A DNA stretch of 64,000 nucleotides from Paenibacillus lactis (GTDB lineage: Bacteria; Bacillota; Bacilli; Paenibacillales; Paenibacillaceae), in assembly GCF_017873605.1 (NCBI RefSeq), contig NZ_JAGGKI010000005.1:339059-403058 (forward strand), read 5' to 3'. Positions 52,150 through 60,856 of this stretch are shown here, one piece after another. A model generated the notes under the pieces. That model was not told the DNA's origin. It was given only the letters and a program-made list of their open reading frames with translations, and did not search any database. The stretch's first letter is position 1; each line of letters begins with the position of its first letter. The position numbers were made by a program, and so were the translations under genes.

Positions 52150-53445
52150 TTATTCCACGGACGCATTGTCCGCAAGCAGCTTGTCGCCTTGCTCCTGGGC
52201 TTTTTTCAGCGTATCGTCGAGGCTTTGCTTGTTTTGCATGAACAGCTCCAGATTCGGGATCACGGCGTTCTCCTCCATTACGGAGTAGCCCGGATGCGTC
52301 GGACGTGTCTTGGCAAACTCCAGCGTCTCCGTAAACGGCTTCCACAGCGGGTCCTCCGTGAAGAACGGATCCGCAAGCGCCGGCTTGAAGCCCGGCATAT
52401 TCAGACTGGTCTTGGCCCACAGCAGTGCATTGTCCTTATTCGCCGTCCACCATTTGATGAACTCCCACGCTTCCTCCGGATGCTTGGAGCCTTGCGGGAT
52501 CACCAGGCCGAAGCCGCCCATTACGCTGCCCTGATCTCCGTTCGGCCCGCTCGGCGGCGGCACGATGCCGTAATCCAGGTCCTTGCCGTATTTGTTATAG
52601 GTGCTCATCATCCAAGGTCCGGTGTACAGCATCGCCACTTTGCCGGTAACAAATGCGTCGTTGCCTTCGCCAAGCCCTTCCTCAAAGCCGATTTTGTAAA
52701 CTTTGTCCTCGTTCAGCAAGCGCTGCCAAAACTCCAATACTTGCTTGCCCTGCTCGTTGTTGAAATTCGTCTTTCCGTCCTCGGTCAGCATCTGGCCGCC
52801 GGCCTGCTGCAGATACATGTTAAACAGTCCCGGATCGCCCATCGAGAAGCCCGCGACCTCCAGCTTGCTGCCATTCCATTTCGTCAGCGTCTTGGCCGCC
52901 TGCTCCAATTCGTCCCATGTTGTCGGCGGCTGTAATCCCGCGTCCGCAAACATCTTCTTGTTATAAAACAGCGCGCGTGCATCAACCGTTAACGGCAGGC
53001 CGTAGAGCTTGCCATCATGCGTGAGCTCCTTTAACGATTCCTCGTAAAAATCATCCGGGTTCAAACCATCCCTGGTCATGTACTCGTCAATGGGCCGCAG
53101 CACGTTCTTCGGGGCGTACAGCGATGTTCTCCAGCGGTCCCAGAACAGAATATCCGGCGCGCCGCCGCTCGTTGCAGCCGTCAGGAACTTGGTGACCATA
53201 TCCTGCTGCAGCATGTATTTGACTTCGATTCGGTCCTGGGACTTGTTGAACGCATCCACCATCGTCTCAAACTGCTTCTGCCCCTCTCCGCCCCAATCGC
53301 CCCAAAAGGTCAATTGAACCTTACCGCCGCTCTTACCGTCGCCCCCGTTGTCGCCGCCGCTGCTGCTTCCGCCGCTTCCTCCGCAGCCGGCGAGCAGCCC
53401 TCCGAACATAACAACCGTCAGCATCATGATCAGCCACTTTCTCAT
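52150..53445 (-). CDS. Sugar-binding lipoprotein of the mannan uptake system
   Basis: About 431 residues, family 1 extracellular solute-binding protein. Lipobox LLAGC (near residue 19), then a Gly/Ser linker (GGSGGSSSGGDNGGDG). LTFWGDWGGEGQKQFETMVD starts the mature domain, and the GKVAMLYTGPWMMSTY block is the common mid-domain signature. It hands manno-oligosaccharides to the two permeases. GGGGAGGTTTATGT before the ATG at 53445 fixes the start. First gene of the mannan operon, with a cre site upstream. Confidence 0.9.
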   Translation of the reverse strand: MRKWLIMMLTVVMFGGLLAGCGGSGGSSSGGDNGGDGKSGGKVQLTFWGDWGGEGQKQFETMVDAFNKSQDRIEVKYMLQQDMVTKFLTAATSGGAPDILFWDRWRTSLYAPKNVLRPIDEYMTRDGLNPDDFYEESLKELTHDGKLYGLPLTVDARALFYNKKMFADAGLQPPTTWDELEQAAKTLTKWNGSKLEVAGFSMGDPGLFNMYLQQAGGQMLTEDGKTNFNNEQGKQVLEFWQRLLNEDKVYKIGFEEGLGEGNDAFVTGKVAMLYTGPWMMSTYNKYGKDLDYGIVPPPSGPNGDQGSVMGGFGLVIPQGSKHPEEAWEFIKWWTANKDNALLWAKTSLNMPGFKPALADPFFTEDPLWKPFTETLEFAKTRPTHPGYSVMEENAVIPNLELFMQNKQSLDDTLKKAQEQGDKLLADNASVE

Positions 53446-53485
53446 ACATAAACCTCCCCTTTGATTTAAGTTCATCAAGTTGATT

Positions 53486-53499
53486 ATAAAGCGCTTTCA
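53486..53499 (-). promoter_or_regulatory. cre site (CcpA) before the mannan operon
   Basis: TGAAAGCGCTTTAT on the minus strand, a near-consensus catabolite responsive element 41 bases before the binding protein gene. AT-rich sequence next to it (ATATAGTATATTA, 53504-53516) resembles half of the GntR operator at 55291-55310. Confidence 0.7.
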
Positions 53500-53950
53500 G
53501 TAAATATAGTATATTAACCTCATATCATTATGTCAATAAAGAAAAACGGGGTTGTCCTGATATGGAATATATAGGATGAGTATGTCATTACGTCAGCCTA
53601 TATATTTTTTTTGCTAGCTTCTGCAAACGTGATGGAGTTATTTTCGATAAATCCAACCTGAAAGTCCCCTCTGAACCCTTCGGCAGGTCCATATCATGTT
53701 ATGTAAATGATATAGGTTAAAGGAAAACGTAAAACGAGCGAATGTGTGACGGAGAGGTGTGTCTGTAGAAAGCTCCGAGTAAACACGATAACCACACTTA
53801 AGAATGGTTAAGGATGGTTAAAAATGCGCAGGACGGGTGGCAGTGCTTAATAGGTACGATGATAAGGGTGTGTGGGGTGGAACTATTTCTTGCTCTGTCC
53901 ATAACTAACTCTTAGGGTAACGTTCCAGTCTCCATTTAAATTTCGGAAAT
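53500..53950. other. Intergenic region, no gene seen
   Basis: Upstream region of the mannan operon. It contains AT-rich operator-like sequence near 53500-53530. The remainder has repeated GGTTAAG words near 53800 but no credible gene. Confidence 0.35.
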
Positions 53951-53951
53951 G

Positions 53952-53986
53952 AAAAGGGGGACTTCACATTTCGAAGTCCCCCTTTT
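53952..53986 (-). terminator. Terminator of the GntR-LacI gene
   Basis: Perfect 14-bp stem AAAAGGGGGACTTC/GAAGTCCCCCTTTT with a 7-base loop, 76 bases beyond the stop at 54062. Confidence 0.82.
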
Positions 53987-54061
53987 GGCTTCTGCTATAG
54001 GATCTGTTAACCACGTGCACGGTATGGTCGAATAACCGGCTATGCGTGTCCCCCTTATTTG

Positions 54062-55246
54062 CTACTTCCCCACATCGCGGGCAGGACCGGTGGATTCCCC
54101 GTGGATGAGCTGTGCAGGAAGCTTGATTTTGTTCGCGACCGTTTCCTGCTCCATGATCGCCAGCACGTTTTCTACGGCCAGCTTGCCCACCTCCTCCTCG
54201 CTTTGTCGCATATGCGTGAAGGCATACCCTTCTCCGATGCGGAATTGCGGGCTGTCAAAGCAAATAATCGAAATATCTTCCGGGATGCTAAGTCCAAGGC
54301 GGGTTACCGCTTCTTTCGCCAGGAGCGCGATATAGTATTCGATGGCAAAAATAGCCGTAATCGCCGGCTGCTCCTGCAGATGCTTCATAATTCTCCCGAT
54401 ATCCCGCTCGATGTTCTCGTCGTTGAACGAGTTGGGCAGCGTGGAGGTCAGATCGCAAATCCACAAGCTCCGGTCTGCGGCCACGCCGCGACCGGCATGG
54501 GCCTGGACGAAGCCCTCAATCCGATCCTCCACCGCAGACGTATCCACCGGAGGCGGGGACAATAGGGCAATATGGGTATGCCCGAGATCGAACAGATGCT
54601 CCGCCGCCTCCGTTGCCGCCTTCGTGTTGTCGGTGCTGATCGACGCCGCGGCCACTCCCTTGATCTCACGGTCGATCAGGACAAGCGGGAATCGCTCGAT
54701 CACCAGCTTAAGGATCTCGGCATTAAAGAACTCCCCTTGCGCGGGAAACACGATCAGTCCGTCCACCCCAAGCTGCAGCAGCTTGCGGATCGTGTCCTCC
54801 TCGTTCTCCTGAACGCCGAATGTCCGCCGCAGCACCAGAAAGCAATCCCGTTCCCGCGCGGCATCCTCCATCCCGTAGATCAGCCGGGTGCCGTAGCTGC
54901 CGGCAAAATCGGTCAGCACAACGCCGATCAGCTTCACGGTCTGCTCCTGGCCATGCCCGTTTACTCCCCGGCTTCCGTCCTGCCGCCCGGGCGCTGCCGC
55001 CTCCTGCATGCCTGTCTCCGGATCGGCGACAAACGAGCCGCGCCCCGGCTTCCGCACAATCATCCCTTCGGCTGCCAGCAGCTCCATCGCCTTTTTGCTC
55101 GTGATCCGGCTCACATTGTACGCTTCGGCCAGCTCCTTCTCCGAAGGAATCCGGTCCCCGGGTCTATAGCTATTGGACATAATTTGGTGCTTCACATCAT
55201 CGAATATCTTCTCGTACATCGGTTTGGACGAGGTCGTTTCATTCAT
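54062..55246 (-). CDS. GntR-LacI hybrid regulator of the mannan locus
   Basis: 394 residues. GntR winged HTH at residues 8-75 (PMYEKIFDDVKHQIMSNSYR; RIPSEKELAEAYNVSRITSK) is fused to a LacI-type effector domain from about 105 (KLIGVVLTDFAG, GVDGLIVFPAQG, PLVLIDREIKG, ISIICFDSPQF). The sugar ligand is inferred to be a mannose oligomer. A perfect 20-base palindrome lies 45 bases before its start. Same direction as the mannan operon, which begins about 620 bases downstream; repressor role inferred. Confidence 0.9.
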   Translation of the reverse strand: MNETTSSKPMYEKIFDDVKHQIMSNSYRPGDRIPSEKELAEAYNVSRITSKKAMELLAAEGMIVRKPGRGSFVADPETGMQEAAAPGRQDGSRGVNGHGQEQTVKLIGVVLTDFAGSYGTRLIYGMEDAARERDCFLVLRRTFGVQENEEDTIRKLLQLGVDGLIVFPAQGEFFNAEILKLVIERFPLVLIDREIKGVAAASISTDNTKAATEAAEHLFDLGHTHIALLSPPPVDTSAVEDRIEGFVQAHAGRGVAADRSLWICDLTSTLPNSFNDENIERDIGRIMKHLQEQPAITAIFAIEYYIALLAKEAVTRLGLSIPEDISIICFDSPQFRIGEGYAFTHMRQSEEEVGKLAVENVLAIMEQETVANKIKLPAQLIHGESTGPARDVGK

Positions 55247-55290
55247 GACAATCCTCCCGTGTTTCCTCCAAAAGAAATTGATATATGTTA

Positions 55291-55310
55291 TAATATATCA
55301 TGATATATTA
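55291..55310. promoter_or_regulatory. Perfect 20-bp palindromic operator
   Basis: TAATATATCATGATATATTA reads the same on both strands. It lies just upstream of the GntR-LacI gene and overlaps AT-rich promoter-like sequence, so it is a likely autoregulatory operator. The remaining bases to 55639 show no gene. Confidence 0.7.
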
Positions 55311-55639
55311 TCGTTGTCGAATCGTTGCGAACAGCCAGCCGTATCTCCCATGTTAGTGATAACGCGGCGACAAGGAGTCAATCTTGCAGGAACATCGTGT
55401 GAAAAAGAAAGAGGCCCGTGACTTGGCTGAACCTGTCACAGACACTCTTGTTAATCCCGTGCTGAAGCCCCCGAGCTGTGGCGCTTATGCTCACTCTGGT
55501 CGAGCCTTAACTTCATCACACTCCGCTGGCATGGTTATCAATACTACAGTACAATATAGATGTAGTATTTTTTGGAAAAGCTATAAGAATTGAAAGCATT
55601 GCTTAAGAATTGATCATGAATTAAAGGGAGAGATGTATC

Positions 55640-56146
55640 ATGTATGCAACCGTCGAACAATTTCTGAACGATTGGAAACAGGAAGCTGATCTTACTCTGC
55701 AGGTGCTGGACAAGCTGACAGACGCCTCATTGAGCCAGGCCGTGTCAGAGGCACAGCCGCGTACGCTCGGCGAAATCGCATGGCATATCACCCAGAGCGT
55801 CAGCGTATTCTTTAATCAAATCGGGCTGGAGCAGGAGATCCCGGCAGCCGAGGGAAGCTCCGCGGCGGCCATCGCCCAAGCTTACCGCCGTACCAACGAA
55901 TCGTCCATTGCGGAATTCCGCACGAAATGGGAGGGTCAGGAGGACAAGCTGCGGGAGCCTGTTAAGCTGTTTGGCTTCATCGACACCACCAATGCCGGCG
56001 TATTGGACAAAATGGTGCGTCACCAGATCCACCATCGCGGCCAGCTCACGATCCTGATGCGTCAAGCCGGACTGGCAGCGCCGGGCGTGTATGGACCGAA
56101 TGAGGAAGAGACCGCAGCGATGAAAGCGGCAAGAGAGCAGGCTTAA
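55640..56146 (+). CDS. DinB-family protein
   Basis: 168 residues, four-helix-bundle DinB/YfiT-like protein. Three metal-binding histidines are in place: GEIAWHITQS (His near 48) and VRHQIHHRGQLTIL (two His near 130). The family includes bacillithiol-dependent transferases and stress-linked proteins; the reaction is unknown. GGGAGAG lies before the ATG. Monocistronic, terminated at 56221-56251. Confidence 0.85.
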   Translation: MYATVEQFLNDWKQEADLTLQVLDKLTDASLSQAVSEAQPRTLGEIAWHITQSVSVFFNQIGLEQEIPAAEGSSAAAIAQAYRRTNESSIAEFRTKWEGQEDKLREPVKLFGFIDTTNAGVLDKMVRHQIHHRGQLTILMRQAGLAAPGVYGPNEEETAAMKAAREQA

Positions 56147-56220
56147 GTTTTGTCGCTGTGGCAGGAGCAGTGCTCACTGCTTCGCTGTTTTAAACGGATT
56201 GCTATATTAACGGTGGGAGA

Positions 56221-56251
56221 AAAAAGGGCTGCCTGGGGGGCGGCCCTTTTT
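56221..56251. terminator. Bidirectional terminator after the DinB-like gene
   Basis: AAAAAGGGC/GCCCTTTTT stem with an inner GCC/GGC pair and T-runs on both strands. The following stretch to 56482 shows no gene. Confidence 0.8.
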
Positions 56252-56482
56252 GTTGTTGCTGCAGGGGACATGGAACATTCCGGTGGGGAATAGTTAAGAC
56301 ATTCGGTGTATTACCACTTGCTTCTGTACTGCAATTTACTGCAAAACTGCGAATCACACAAAAGATAACCAACAGCTTTATGTAAAAGCTATTAGTTGGA
56401 TATTGGAATAATAAGCGCAGGATTGCCGCTGTTACAAATTGCAGTTGTTCCTTCGGCGGGAGTGCAATCGTCCTAACGGAGC

Positions 56483-56992
56483 TCAATCCTCAAGCGCTTG
56501 AATCTTCTTTCGCTCGGTTTCCAATTCGTATACTTTACTGCTCCCGTCTCCATAATGAAGTGTAAATTCAAGGACTGCCGAGATCTCATATATCCCCGGA
56601 TTTTTAAACCGATAAGAATGCTTCTCTACTATTACCTCTTTCATATCTATAGTCCGTACAATTCCGATATCCGTTCTGGCAACCGTATTTATAGCCTTGC
56701 CCGTGCTGTCCCGAATAATATAGTAAAACACTGGATCTCCAGTAGTAATTTCAAGCATTTCATCCGCTGTATTTTTAATTTCCGCATTCATCGTAAAAGA
56801 CTCGTTAACCCCCACTTGCTCCGGAACAATAACATCAACCGCAACTGGATACTGCTCTGCTTCTGACGTAGATGAAGGAATGGTCTCTGCTTTATCAGCC
56901 AGGGATCGTTCGGATTCAACAGACTGACAACCGAGTATAAACAACAGGAAGATCATAGCGAACTTTTTCAAGATTAAACACCTCCTAATCAC
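56483..56992 (-). CDS. Small lipoprotein with Ig-like domain
   Basis: 169 residues. The signal peptide has the lipobox FILGC (Cys near 22), followed by a Ser/Glu linker and a strand-rich domain (VAVDVIVPEQVGVNESFTMN; FKNPGIYEISAVLEFTLHYG), a pattern of Ig-like or BsuPI-like extracellular domains. Function unknown. GGAGGTG before the ATG at 56992 (rc of CACCTCC). Monocistronic. Confidence 0.75.
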   Translation of the reverse strand: MIRRCLILKKFAMIFLLFILGCQSVESERSLADKAETIPSSTSEAEQYPVAVDVIVPEQVGVNESFTMNAEIKNTADEMLEITTGDPVFYYIIRDSTGKAINTVARTDIGIVRTIDMKEVIVEKHSYRFKNPGIYEISAVLEFTLHYGDGSSKVYELETERKKIQALED

Positions 56993-57121
56993 ACTGACGT
57001 AATAAGAGGTGCTTTTGTTTTCAATTGGAATATAAAAAACAGATATTTGTTATAGTTTGGGTAATCCCCTTCGAAGAAGCTGACAAAGAGCCTGCCTGGA
57101 AGGCAGACTCTTGGATCAGAT

Positions 57122-57913
57122 TTATGGATTCTGAGATTTACTCGATATGATGCTCTCCGCAATCGATACGAGCGCTTCTTTCGTCAGAGGACTTGTCTTA
57201 TAGGTAGAAATCTCGTATTCCAGCCCTTTTTCCGGGTCCTCCCATGTTAACTTCGTGGAATAAAGAGCGTTCGAGTTCGTAGCGTATAGAGCATCGACCC
57301 CTTCTATGCTCAGCCTTTCAAACTTCTCGCCTTTCCCGGGCACCCGTGTAATTTCGGTAACGAACGGGTATATCTTTTTGGCGCTGATGCGGATGATATC
57401 TGAATCTCTCGAGAAGAGGAGAGCCGCTCCCCCTGCTTCGCTCCATTTTACTTTTTTCGCGTAATATTTCTTTCCTTTCGCTTCGGCCTTGAGTTCCTTT
57501 AGCATATCTTGATACGGTTCGCTATAAGAATCGTAGTATGGAGGGACGATATCGCCGGATTGAAAAGCATACCCTTCCGGAAGCCATTCCGGCTGCTTTA
57601 ACGCCGGGGCTTTGTATTTAGACACCAGCTTCGAATAATCATCGTAATCCGTGCTGGTTATGGAGTAAAAGCTAAATGAAAGCGTATTGTCAGTCCCATC
57701 ATACATAACGGTTAACTCGCCCGGCTTCTTCGCTTTGGAGTGTATGGCAAATGCTTCTTTTTTTTGCAGCTCGAGACGCTCCTTACTCGAAGCGGTCTGG
57801 GCTTTGGACGCTTTCTGCGGTGCGGCGGCGGCACCCGCCGTATAACCGCTTGCCGAGCTCAGCGCCAGCAGGAAACCTGCAGCGACAATAATCGTTTTTT
57901 TCGTAAGATTCAC
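57122..57913 (-). CDS. Secreted DUF4367-like protein
   Basis: About 263 residues from a GTG at 57913 (AAAGGAGATTTACCC upstream). The signal peptide is at 1-30 (LLALSSASGYTAGAAA). The rest has the DUF4367 layout: PEWLPEGYAFQSGDIVPPYY in the middle and the end SPLTKEALVSIAESIISS. The same domain ends the anti-sigma-like protein encoded upstream. Its promoter shares an unusual motif with the sigma factor operon, so it probably belongs to that regulon. Confidence 0.82.
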   Translation of the reverse strand: MNLTKKTIIVAAGFLLALSSASGYTAGAAAAPQKASKAQTASSKERLELQKKEAFAIHSKAKKPGELTVMYDGTDNTLSFSFYSITSTDYDDYSKLVSKYKAPALKQPEWLPEGYAFQSGDIVPPYYDSYSEPYQDMLKELKAEAKGKKYYAKKVKWSEAGGAALLFSRDSDIIRISAKKIYPFVTEITRVPGKGEKFERLSIEGVDALYATNSNALYSTKLTWEDPEKGLEYEISTYKTSPLTKEALVSIAESIISSKSQNP

Positions 57914-57982
57914 GGGTAAATCTCCTTTCGGCCAAAACAGGCACATGGTTTTATTTCCTTCGGGTTATTTGCAAAACCCTTA

Positions 57983-58019
57983 CTTGTATAACACCTGTAC
58001 CGCCTGAAAAGGGACACTT
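57983..58019 (-). promoter_or_regulatory. ECF-type promoter of the DUF4367-like gene
   Basis: On the minus strand AAGTGTCCC, a 16-base spacer, and GTGTTATACAAG. The same two boxes with the same spacing precede the sigma factor gene (59582-59617). Confidence 0.72.
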
Positions 58020-58029
58020 TGGAATGATA

Positions 58030-59037
58030 TTATTGCACCATGCTTGCTGCGATCCGGATGAAATCGGACTTGGACAGAGTGCTGCCCTGATTATCGAAAA
58101 CGCTATAAAAGACCTCACCCTCCTCATCAAGCCATTCCAGCTTATGTTTATAGTAAACTTCGTCAACCGATGCAGCTGCCGATGCCTCCATATAAACCAT
58201 CTCATGCCCGCCTGCCGTCAGCTTCTCAACGGACACGCCCTTGGGATTCCTGGTTACTACCGAGGAGGGTTGTTTTTTCCGTACGAAGGCGGTTATATGG
58301 ATCGTATCCTCCCCGTTGGTATAGCTGACATTCGCACTGCCCGCTTTATTCCAAGACAACTTCTTGATGAACAATTTGGTGCCGTTGGAGGAGGATTCCG
58401 CCATCCGGATAAATTCCGGCTCCAGCTTCTTCAGATGATCCAGATCGGCCTCCCCTTCCGTAATACTAGGAAATAACTTACCTGCTGCAAAGGTGTAACC
58501 TTTTGGCAAATATCTGGGCTCAGGAAGCAGCGGCCCAGCCGTGTTTTCAAGCTGCTTCTTCAATTCCGCATAAGTTTTGTACACAATCGGTTGGTATACG
58601 GTCTGAACCCTATTGCCTGTATCGTAAGCATTCAGTGTTTCGTCATGGACATAATAAGCCGCCAGTTCTCCCGGTTTGAGCTGCTTCAGGACATCCTCTT
58701 TGTATGCGGACCGCATCTTCATATACGTCTTGGCATGCGGCGTATACTTATCTTCTCGAATTTCCTTCGTTTGAACGACCACTTCCCCTTTGGAGTTCAA
58801 AATTTGCACATACCGGGAAGCCGCGTAGCCGGTTAAGGAGGTCAGCACAAGAACGAGACAGGTGATTGTAACAACAGCTCCAGTCCGGTGCCGAGCCTTG
58901 TTTTTGCCGCTGCGCCGCTCATGAATCTCCCGAACCCGGTCCATCACGTTTAGGCGTACATCAATGGGTTCCGGCTCCCCCCGAACGAGAAGTCCCTTGA
59001 TCGTTTCATCTTGAAGTGTAGCTTTGGCCTTGCGCAT
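58030..59037 (-). CDS. Anti-sigma-like membrane protein with DUF4367 domain
   Basis: 335 residues. A cytoplasmic N-terminus of about 50 residues (DVRLNVMDRVREIHERRSGK) is followed by one membrane helix (AVVTITCLVLVLTSLTGYAA, near 54-75) and an outer domain. The C-terminal part is DUF4367-like (PRYLPKGYTFAAGKLFPSIT; LSKSDFIRIAASM). This is the usual layout of ECF anti-sigma factors in Paenibacillus, though no zinc motif is seen. It overlaps the sigma gene by 32 bases, so translation is coupled. Confidence 0.82.
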   Translation of the reverse strand: MRKAKATLQDETIKGLLVRGEPEPIDVRLNVMDRVREIHERRSGKNKARHRTGAVVTITCLVLVLTSLTGYAASRYVQILNSKGEVVVQTKEIREDKYTPHAKTYMKMRSAYKEDVLKQLKPGELAAYYVHDETLNAYDTGNRVQTVYQPIVYKTYAELKKQLENTAGPLLPEPRYLPKGYTFAAGKLFPSITEGEADLDHLKKLEPEFIRMAESSSNGTKLFIKKLSWNKAGSANVSYTNGEDTIHITAFVRKKQPSSVVTRNPKGVSVEKLTAGGHEMVYMEASAAASVDEVYYKHKLEWLDEEGEVFYSVFDNQGSTLSKSDFIRIAASMVQ

Positions 59038-59563
59038 AACCTGCTCCTCCCTTCTGCTCCATCAGCTTCAACCGGCCGTATTTTTTCTTGACCGCTCCCT
59101 CACTCTTCCCCGAAATTTCTCCTATCTCGGCAAAAGACTTCTCTTCAAGCGCCCGTAAGATCAGCAAGCTGCGCTCCTCCGCATTTAACGAGGTGATGGC
59201 GGAAGCCAGCGGTTCCCCGAATAAGCGTCCGGTTATCGTTTGCTCTGCGCTTTCGGTTATTGTATCCTGCCGGAACCAACGCTGGAACTTGCGCTGAACG
59301 CTACGCTTACGAAGTAAATTCAGACAATGGTAATATGCGATTCTGTATAACCAGGATGAAAAGCTGCCTGTCGGCTCATACCCTTCTATTTTTTCAAACG
59401 CTTTGATCAAAATGTCCTGCACTGCATCCTCCGCCTCCTGCCGGTTCCCCAACATCCGGGTGCAGTAGCGGTACAGCGGAGCCTGGAATGCTTCCACGAT
59501 ATGTACATACTTCTGAATTTCGCCCGCTTGGACTTCCATTACGCATTTTTCCGCAGACTCCAT
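59006..59563 (-). CDS. ECF RNA polymerase sigma factor
   Basis: 185 residues. Sigma region 2 (YRYCTRMLGNRQEAEDAVQD, then ILIKAFEKIEGYEPTGSFSS and WLYRIAYYHCLNLLRKR) and region 4 (LNAEERSLLILRALEEKSFA, EIGEISGKSEGAVKKKYGRL) are complete. It directs RNA polymerase to a small set of genes, probably including its own operon and the DUF4367-like gene. The overlapping downstream gene is its likely anti-sigma. The start ATG is preceded by AGGAAGGAGG. Confidence 0.9.
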   Translation of the reverse strand: MESAEKCVMEVQAGEIQKYVHIVEAFQAPLYRYCTRMLGNRQEAEDAVQDILIKAFEKIEGYEPTGSFSSWLYRIAYYHCLNLLRKRSVQRKFQRWFRQDTITESAEQTITGRLFGEPLASAITSLNAEERSLLILRALEEKSFAEIGEISGKSEGAVKKKYGRLKLMEQKGGAGYAQGQSYTSR

Positions 59564-59581
59564 GAAGCCGCCTCCTTCCTA

Positions 59582-59617
59582 CTATAAAACACTTCAGCGG
59601 CAGCAAAAGGGACACTT
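59582..59617 (-). promoter_or_regulatory. ECF-type promoter of the sigma operon
   Basis: Minus strand: AAGTGTCCC, 16-base spacer, GTGTTTTATAG. It shares the first box and spacing with 57983-58019, which suggests autoregulation by the ECF sigma factor. Confidence 0.72.
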
Positions 59618-59833
59618 ATTCCCGCTTTCGTTATTTCATGAACGATGCTTCCAATAGACGCCCCATAGGGAAGCCATGCGGACAAACGCGATGACCGCTT
59701 AACCGCGCAAAAAAAGAGACGACCCTCCTAATGCATGGCCGCCTCTTCTTCATCCTTTGATGTAACTATGCTTTGGCCCAAAACCGAAATCCTTCTTCTT
59801 CCAATTTAGTTCGGAATATGGATTTCGTCAACA

Positions 59834-59896
59834 AATTAGCTATCTTCGTTGATTCCCATCTCAGAATTAGCTAATATTTCATTAAATTAGCTAATT
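59834..59896. promoter_or_regulatory. Three AATTAGCTAAT operator repeats
   Basis: AATTAGCTAT (59834), AATTAGCTAAT (59865) and AATTAGCTAATT (59885, a perfect palindrome) lie before the Phd-Uma2 gene. Start-to-start distances are 31 and 20 bp, near three and two helical turns. Likely autoregulatory sites of the Phd-type DNA-binding domain. The space 59618-59833 holds only a weak hairpin near 59712-59752. Confidence 0.7.
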
Positions 59897-59909
59897 CGAG
59901 GTGAAATGT

Positions 59910-60635
59910 ATGCGAGTGCCTTCCACCGATATGCAAAACCATTTCGGAAAATATCTAAAGTTTGCCGAGGCGGGCGAGGAAATCATCGTGACGAAGAACG
60001 GCAGAGATGTTGCCAAATTAACAACCTATACCGACGCAAATGAACTTGTACTAAGGGAGGGAGCTGCGAGGTATACGGCTGACAACGACAGAGTCACCTA
60101 CGAGGAATTTCTGGAGCTGACCGAAAGCTCGGAACAGCGCTACGAGCTGATCGACGGGATCGTCTATAACCTGGCCTCCCCTTCATACAAACACCAACAC
60201 GCGGTCACTGAACTGCACGGCAGCTTTTACAACTGGTTTAAAGGAAAACCCTGCACTCCCCTGACTTCTCCATTCGATATTACGTTAGAGAAGGAGAAGA
60301 CAAACATCTGTGTCGTGCAGCCGGATCTGGTCGTCATTTGCGACAAAGATCGGATCGATGAGAGGGGAAAATATATGGGCACGCCTGATCTCGTCATCGA
60401 GGTGCTATCCCCGTCCACGCGAAGCAAGGACATGATCCCGAAGCTTGATCTCTATCGGCAATGCGGCTTGAAGGAGTATTGGATCGTCGATCCGATGAAA
60501 GCTCTAGTCACGGTGTATTCCTTGTTAGACGGGGAGATTGCGGATGTGAGCTATTACGCGGGGGCCCATGATCCTTTTGTGGAATCCGCACTTTACCCGG
60601 GCTTACAGGTTTCAACGCAAGATTTATTTGCTTGA
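59910..60635 (+). CDS. Phd antitoxin domain fused to Uma2-family nuclease domain
   Basis: About 241 residues. Residues 1-45 form a Phd/YefM-type domain (MRVPSTDMQNHFGKYLKFAE, EEIIVTKNGRDVAKLTTY). Residues about 60-235 are a Uma2 (DUF820) PD-(D/E)XK domain: YEEFLELTESSEQRYELIDG, VVQPDLVVICD, GTPDLVIEVLSPSTRSKD (Asp and Glu of the core) and YRQCGLKEYWIVDP. GAGGTG before the ATG at 59910 marks the start. Phd normally binds DNA and a separate toxin; here it is joined to a nuclease-fold domain. Three palindromes lie in the promoter. No partner toxin gene is adjacent. Confidence 0.85.
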   Translation: MRVPSTDMQNHFGKYLKFAEAGEEIIVTKNGRDVAKLTTYTDANELVLREGAARYTADNDRVTYEEFLELTESSEQRYELIDGIVYNLASPSYKHQHAVTELHGSFYNWFKGKPCTPLTSPFDITLEKEKTNICVVQPDLVVICDKDRIDERGKYMGTPDLVIEVLSPSTRSKDMIPKLDLYRQCGLKEYWIVDPMKALVTVYSLLDGEIADVSYYAGAHDPFVESALYPGLQVSTQDLFA

Positions 60636-60650
60636 GCTTTGCATATAAAA

Positions 60651-60680
60651 AAAGCAGGGGCCCCTTCGGCCACCTGCTTC
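60651..60680. terminator. Terminator after the Phd-Uma2 gene
   Basis: AAGCAGGGGCC/GGCCACCTGCTT hairpin with one mismatch, preceded by AAAAAAA and followed by CCT on the plus strand. Confidence 0.65.
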
Positions 60681-60856
60681 CTAGCTTATGAAACCGCCGC
60701 TACACTGCGATAAAAGATTGGTGCTGAGGCTGGTAAGCGAAAACGCCGGTTATTGCCGCCATATTCGCAGATCTGTACAAAAGGGACCAGCTTTCCCTTA
60801 AGATCAGTTAACTGCTCGGTTAACTACCTTCCGGAATCAGGCATACCTGCTGCTGT

